From NCBI GenBank assembly GCA_002505405.1, contig DAVD01000030.1, positions 1 through 43,573 of the forward strand: DNA of 43,573 nucleotides, read 5' to 3'. The notes under the pieces are model-generated. The model searched no databases and was not told the origin of the DNA. It saw only the letters and a program-made list of their open reading frames with translations. This document shows positions 42,285 to 43,573 of this stretch, in pieces; the stretch's first letter is position 1; the number at the start of each line of letters is the position of its first letter. Origin of the DNA: Candidatus Poseidonia alphae (GTDB lineage Archaea; Thermoplasmatota; Poseidoniia; Poseidoniales; Poseidoniaceae). The translations under genes and the position numbers were made by a program.

Positions 42285-43573
42285 ATGGAAAAATTCGAAT
42301 CACTCGGCCTTTCAAAGGACTTGCTACGAGCCGTGGAAAAGCAAGGATATACGATCCCGACACCGGTCCAAGAGCAAGCCATACCCCCCTTACTCGATGG
42401 AAAAGACGTGCTTGGTGTTGCTCAAACAGGAACCGGAAAAACCGCAGCCTTCGCCCTACCGGTCTTGCAGGTGATGAGTCGTTCACGGCCGCAGGGGAAG
42501 CGGTACATTCGCGCCCTGGTCCTTTCCCCTACTCGAGAACTTGCAGCGCAAATTGATGAGCGCTTCTCTGCATACAGTGAGCATTTGGACATCCGCCACA
42601 AGGTCATTTTCGGTGGTGTAAAGCAAAATCCACAAGTACGCGCCCTACAGAAAGGACTGGACATCTTGGTGGCAACACCGGGCCGCTTGCTGGACCTCAT
42701 CGGGCAGGGATTCATCGACCTTGGACGCGTTGAATTCTTCGTTCTTGACGAAGCCGACCAAATGCTCGATATGGGATTCATTCGCGACATTCGCAAGGTG
42801 CTCAAGTTGCTCCCAAAACGACGGCAAAATCTGTTGTTCAGTGCAACCATGCCCAAATCCATCGCCGACCTTGCATCTTCCTTCCTCAACAAGGCCGTGA
42901 TGGTTGATGTCAGTCCAGAAGAGATTACCGTTGAGCGGATTGCTCAGAAGATCATGTTTGTTCGAAAAGCAGACAAACGCCGACTCATCGCTGATATCAT
43001 CAAGGAGGAGGAGGTTGCTCGAGGCATTGTCTTCACACGAACCAAGCACGGTGCGAATCGTTTGGTCAAGCAACTTGACCAGGACGGCATCAATGCTGCA
43101 GCAATCCACGGAAACAAGAGCCAAGGGGCACGAACAAAAGCTCTTGCAAACTTCAAGAGCGGTACAACTTCGATCTTGGTAGCCACGGATATCGCAAGCA
43201 GAGGCATCGACGTGGATGGAATCACCCACGTATTCAACTACGATTTACCCAACGAGCCAGAGAGTTATGTTCACCGAATTGGAAGGACTGCCCGGGCTGG
43301 GAAATCAGGAATCGCATACGGCTTTTGTGATGAATCCGAATCCGGGTATTTGGTCGGCATTGAACGACTGATTGGATTTGAAGTTCCCCGAGATGAGGAG
43401 CATCGTTACCACTACCCTGCAGCGATTCCAAAACCCGGTCAAAAGCCGGGGAAAATCAAGGACGGGAAGTCTTCAGGGGGCCGCTCAAACAATTCACGAA
43501 ACCGGAGAAAGCCCAACAACTCTGGCGGAGGAGGACAGAACTCCAGACCCAACCGTGGCGGTGGAGGCAATCA
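42285..43573 (+). CDS. DEAD-box RNA helicase, RhlE-like (3' end beyond the window)
   Basis: The first 429 codons of an ATP-dependent RNA helicase. The motifs are in order: Q-motif (about 21-31), Walker A AQTGTGKT (46-53), PTREL (82-86), TPGR (131-134), DEAD (155-158), SAT (186-188) and HRIGRTAR (330-337). After about residue 375 comes a basic Gly/Asn/Arg-rich tail (PKPGQKPGKIK, SGGRSNNSRNRRK), typical of RhlE-type helicases that remodel ribosomal or structured RNA. The ATG at 42285 follows GGAG. No stop is reached before the window ends. It is divergent from the gene at 42072, and the 212 bases between hold both promoters. Confidence 0.95.
   Translation, partial: MEKFESLGLSKDLLRAVEKQGYTIPTPVQEQAIPPLLDGKDVLGVAQTGTGKTAAFALPVLQVMSRSRPQGKRYIRALVLSPTRELAAQIDERFSAYSEHLDIRHKVIFGGVKQNPQVRALQKGLDILVATPGRLLDLIGQGFIDLGRVEFFVLDEADQMLDMGFIRDIRKVLKLLPKRRQNLLFSATMPKSIADLASSFLNKAVMVDVSPEEITVERIAQKIMFVRKADKRRLIADIIKEEEVARGIVFTRTKHGANRLVKQLDQDGINAAAIHGNKSQGARTKALANFKSGTTSILVATDIASRGIDVDGITHVFNYDLPNEPESYVHRIGRTARAGKSGIAYGFCDESESGYLVGIERLIGFEVPRDEEHRYHYPAAIPKPGQKPGKIKDGKSSGGRSNNSRNRRKPNNSGGGGQNSRPNRGGGGN

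Noticed and set aside
1..43573. CRISPR array, tRNA, rRNA, insertion sequence or phage genes
   Set aside because: I looked through the intergenic gaps and found no regular spaced repeats, cloverleaf-like sequence, transposase motifs or terminal repeats.

Overview
The window is archaeal chromosomal DNA, most likely from a marine Poseidoniia (Marine Group II) euryarchaeon or a close relative. Archaeal markers are ribosomal protein L15e, initiation factor aIF1A, a Rio1 kinase, a Dim2/Pno1-type KH protein, an ELAC-type RNase Z and a PRC-barrel protein. The lineage is an inference from three things: an 11-subunit complex I, many very large secreted CARDB/PKD-type proteins, and cytosolic zinc fingers on the tails of surface proteins. 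Coding density is very high and no gap exceeds 300 bases. I found no tRNA, rRNA, CRISPR array, insertion sequence or phage gene.

Layout. 56-1102: a GNAT acetyltransferase facing a small lipoprotein-like gene. 1252-6083: two divergent surface-protein genes, one with three cytosolic zinc ribbons. 6109-8570: a translation and ribosome-biogenesis cluster (KH protein, Rio1, aIF1A with a long acidic tail). 8655-20788, minus strand: a complete nuoA-B-C-D-H-I-J1-J2-K-L-M-N operon without nuoE, F or G. 20952-37786, minus strand: a colinear run of giant secreted or membrane proteins (a CARDB/NEW3-like protein, a KP-43-type subtilase with a cytosolic RING-like finger, a small membrane protein, a 1577-residue orphan and a PKD protein with a cytosolic zinc ribbon), preceded by RNase Z and a PRC-barrel gene. 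37890-43573: L15e, a rhodanese, a SpoU methyltransferase, a DUF6159-like membrane protein, an unrecognised helical protein and a 3'-truncated DEAD-box helicase.

How it works together. The nuo genes encode the membrane arm and the Fe-S connecting arm of a proton-pumping quinone reductase. The NADH-oxidising module is absent here, so ferredoxin or another reduced carrier is the likely donor. Three subunits carry unusual additions predicted to face the cytoplasm. NuoL has a paired EF-hand plus a His-rich stretch, NuoI has a roughly 100-residue insert with a Tudor/SH3-like segment between its two cluster motifs, and NuoH has a loop insert of about 65 residues. aIF1A ends in an acidic tail closing in D-I-D-A-L-F-A, which recalls the eukaryotic eIF1A tail that binds eIF5B. 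The extracellular proteins fit a life of degrading proteins and polymers.

Gene junctions repeatedly use a TGAGGTG box in which the upstream stop codon is part of the ribosome binding site. The nuo leader holds several inverted repeats, one directly beside the nuoA ribosome binding site. The strongest candidates for undescribed biology are the EF-hand complex I and the eukaryote-like aIF1A tail.
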